NCBI GenBank assembly: GCA_007129775.1
Contig: SKUV01000275.1
Coordinates: 1-5,917, forward strand
DNA from: Paracoccaceae bacterium
GTDB taxonomy: Bacteria; Pseudomonadota; Alphaproteobacteria; Rhodobacterales; Rhodobacteraceae
Length of the DNA stretch: 5,917 nucleotides
Direction of reading: 5' to 3'
Position numbers and translations under genes: made by a program. Below the pieces are notes generated by a model that was not told where the DNA came from, searched no databases, and worked only from the letters and a program-made list of their open reading frames with translations. Every line of letters starts with the position of its first letter. Within the stretch, counting starts at the first letter, position 1. Below are positions 4,376-5,917 of this stretch, in pieces.

Positions 4376-5917
4376 ACCGAGAGCCCCTTTCCACGGTTGC
4401 GGGCGTCGACGCGTTTCGACACGATCAGAAGCAGGATGATCAGCGCGAGAAGGCCGAAGATCAGGATCGTGGCCATCGCCGCGGCGCGGCCCAGTCGGCC
4501 CTGTTCGACCCAGGACAGCAGAAGCACCGTCGCCAGATTGTTGCCGGCGCTGACAAGGAAGATAACCTGACTGATCGCCGTCATCGCCGAGACGAAGGCA
4601 AAGATCAGCCCCGCCAGCAGCGGATAGAGCAGAAGCGGCGCGAGCACCCGCACCATGGTCACGCCCGACCCGGCCTTGAGCGTCGCCGAGGCCTCTTCCA
4701 GCGAGCGATCGATCTGCGACAGCCCGGCCATGGAGGCCCGGATCGCCACCGGCATGTTGCGGAACACCAGCGCCAGCACGATGATCACCGAGGTGCCGGT
4801 CATCAGCAGCGCGCCGTCGTTGAAGGCGAGGATATAGGCCAGCCCCATCACCGTGCCCGGCGTGGCAAAGGACAGAAGCGATCCGAATTCCAGATAGGAG
4901 CGCCCGACGAATTTGTGCCGCGTGACCAGATAGGCGATCAGCCCGCCCACGATCATCGCCGGAACCGCGCTGGCTGCCGACAGCTTGACCGTATACCAGA
5001 CGGTGGGCCAGCCGGTGTTCCAGAAATCGACGTAGTGGCGGAAGGTCAGTGTGTTGTTGATCCCCCAGATCTCGACCACCGAGCCATACATGATCGCCAC
5101 ATAGAGCGCGGCGATGAAGGCGAACCAGATCAGGGCAAGCGCGGTCAGCGCCGCCTCGAAAGTGCGCGGCAGCTTGAGGAAGGCGCCCGAGGCGGGTTTG
5201 CCCGTGACCGTGGCGAAGCCGCGCACGCCGAGGATGATCCGGCTGGCGATGAACACGAGCCCCACCAGCACCAGCAGCACCACCCCGTAGACCGATGCCT
5301 CGGATTGCGAATAGCGCCCGGTCAGCGCGAGGAAGACCTCGGTCGCGAGGAAGCTGCGGTCGCCGCCCAGCACCAGCGGGGTGCCGAAATCGGAAATCGA
5401 TTCAATGGAGGCCAGCAGTAGCGAGGCCGCGATGCCCGGCCGCACCAGCGGCCATGTGATGTCCTTGAACACCCGCCAGCGGCTGGAGCCGAGCGTCTGC
5501 GCGGCCTCTTCCAGCGCGGGGTTGAGCGAATTGAGCGAGCCGCGGATGATCAGATACGCCACCGGCGCGAGGCCGAGGATCTGCGCCGTCGCGACCCCGG
5601 TGATGCCGTAAAGCGGGTTGGCGAAGGGCGAGATCCCGAGGATGTCATAGCTGATCATCCCGCGCCGCCCGAACAGGAAGATCATCGAGAAACCGATGAC
5701 GAAGGGCGGGGTGATGAAGGGCAGGATACTGGCCACGCCAAGCACCCCGCGCACCACGCCGCTCTGGGTGCGCTGGCCCAGCAGCGCCAGCGCGAAACCC
5801 AGCATCGTCGCACCCGGCGCCACGATCAGCGCCACCAGAAGGGTCGAGGGCAGCGCGCCCCGGCCCCAGATCATGATGCCCAGCGCCCAGCCGCCGATGG
5901 CCCCGATGATCAGCCAC
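4372..5917 (-). CDS. Iron(III)-type ABC transporter permease, fused two-domain (5' end outside window)
   Basis: Inner-membrane channel of a binding-protein-dependent importer. The frame is open to the window's right edge, giving 514 visible residues; the ATG at 5874 is internal, since coding potential continues upstream (GAIGGWALGI). Two permease domains are fused in one chain. Counting from the Met at 5874, the first has TPPFVIG (55-61) and the ATPase-contacting EAA loop EEAAQTLGSSRWRVFKDITW (122-141). A linker with ATVTGK (221-226) follows. The second has ATPGTVMGLAYILAF (337-351), FRNMPVAIRA (371-380) and a second EAA loop from EEASATLK (393-400). This tandem layout and these motifs fit FbpB/AfuB/SfuB-type ferric permeases, which are usually 500-750 residues. 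Related 2-aminoethylphosphonate permeases share the fold, so the substrate is an inference. The stop overlaps the ATPase start by 4 bases. The binding-protein gene would be expected upstream, off the right edge. Confidence 0.92.
   Translation of the reverse strand, partial: WLIIGAIGGWALGIMIWGRGALPSTLLVALIVAPGATMLGFALALLGQRTQSGVVRGVLGVASILPFITPPFVIGFSMIFLFGRRGMISYDILGISPFANPLYGITGVATAQILGLAPVAYLIIRGSLNSLNPALEEAAQTLGSSRWRVFKDITWPLVRPGIAASLLLASIESISDFGTPLVLGGDRSFLATEVFLALTGRYSQSEASVYGVVLLVLVGLVFIASRIILGVRGFATVTGKPASGAFLKLPRTFEAALTALALIWFAFIAALYVAIMYGSVVEIWGINNTLTFRHYVDFWNTGWPTVWYTVKLSAASAVPAMIVGGLIAYLVTRHKFVGRSYLEFGSLLSFATPGTVMGLAYILAFNDGALLMTGTSVIIVLALVFRNMPVAIRASMAGLSQIDRSLEEASATLKAGSGVTMVRVLAPLLLYPLLAGLIFAFVSAMTAISQVIFLVSAGNNLATVLLLSWVEQGRLGRAAAMATILIFGLLALIILLLIVSKRVDARNRGKGLSV
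4384..4389 (-). promoter_or_regulatory. Ribosome binding site of the ABC ATPase, inside the permease gene
   Basis: On the minus strand AAGGGG (4389-4384) lies 8 bases before the ATG at 4375-4373. It supports that start codon and shows that the ATPase has its own initiation site within the last codons of the permease gene, in addition to coupling by the 4-base ATGA overlap. Confidence 0.7.

Noticed and set aside
3212..4570. A 452-codon open frame on the plus strand opposite the ABC ATPase
   Set aside because: The composition is Arg/His/Gly-rich with no domain, and it runs antisense to an ATPase with every conserved motif intact. It is a GC-driven shadow.
4915..5421. A 168-codon plus-strand open frame opposite the permease
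   Set aside because: It is charged, repetitive-looking and lacks any motif, while the minus strand encodes clear membrane helices and permease signatures.

Overview
The window is GC-rich, densely coded chromosomal DNA, most likely from an alphaproteobacterium of the Rhodobacteraceae (roseobacter/Rhodobacter group). The basis is the protein character of FtsY (a Pro/Ala-rich linker followed by a strongly conserved NG core), the gene order ftsY - EamA-type transporter - yciB, and the high G+C wobble positions. This assignment comes from family knowledge, not a database search. There are six protein genes in two convergent groups. Two genes are cut by the window edges: ftsY on the left and the ABC permease on the right.

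Left block, plus strand (1-3118): the C-terminal 308 residues of FtsY, the SRP receptor GTPase, are followed after 16 bases by a ten-helix-type EamA/DMT transporter. Twelve bases later comes the septation-associated membrane protein YciB. The tight spacing suggests one transcript. After 97 bases, a small histidine-phosphatase gene follows, with a plausible promoter of its own (TTGGTT - 17 bp - TATAGC) in the gap.

Convergence zone (3119-3286): no gene is seen here. It contains a 48-bp perfect, loopless palindrome followed by a T-run, which reads as a strong rho-independent terminator for the plus-strand genes. It also holds a 14-bp-period direct repeat and a weak hairpin that might end the minus-strand operon.

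Right block, minus strand (3287-5917): an ATP-binding protein of the Fe(III)/FbpC type and, overlapping it by 4 bases (ATGA), a fused two-domain permease of the FbpB/AfuB type that runs off the right edge. Together they form the energising and channel parts of a binding-protein-dependent importer, most likely for ferric iron. The periplasmic binding protein is not in the window and probably lies beyond the right edge.

Nothing here is a clear mobile element, CRISPR array, defence system or RNA gene. The window is mostly ordinary housekeeping and transport DNA. The feature most worth a second look is the perfect palindrome, followed by the FtsY N-terminal layout and the variant histidine phosphatase.
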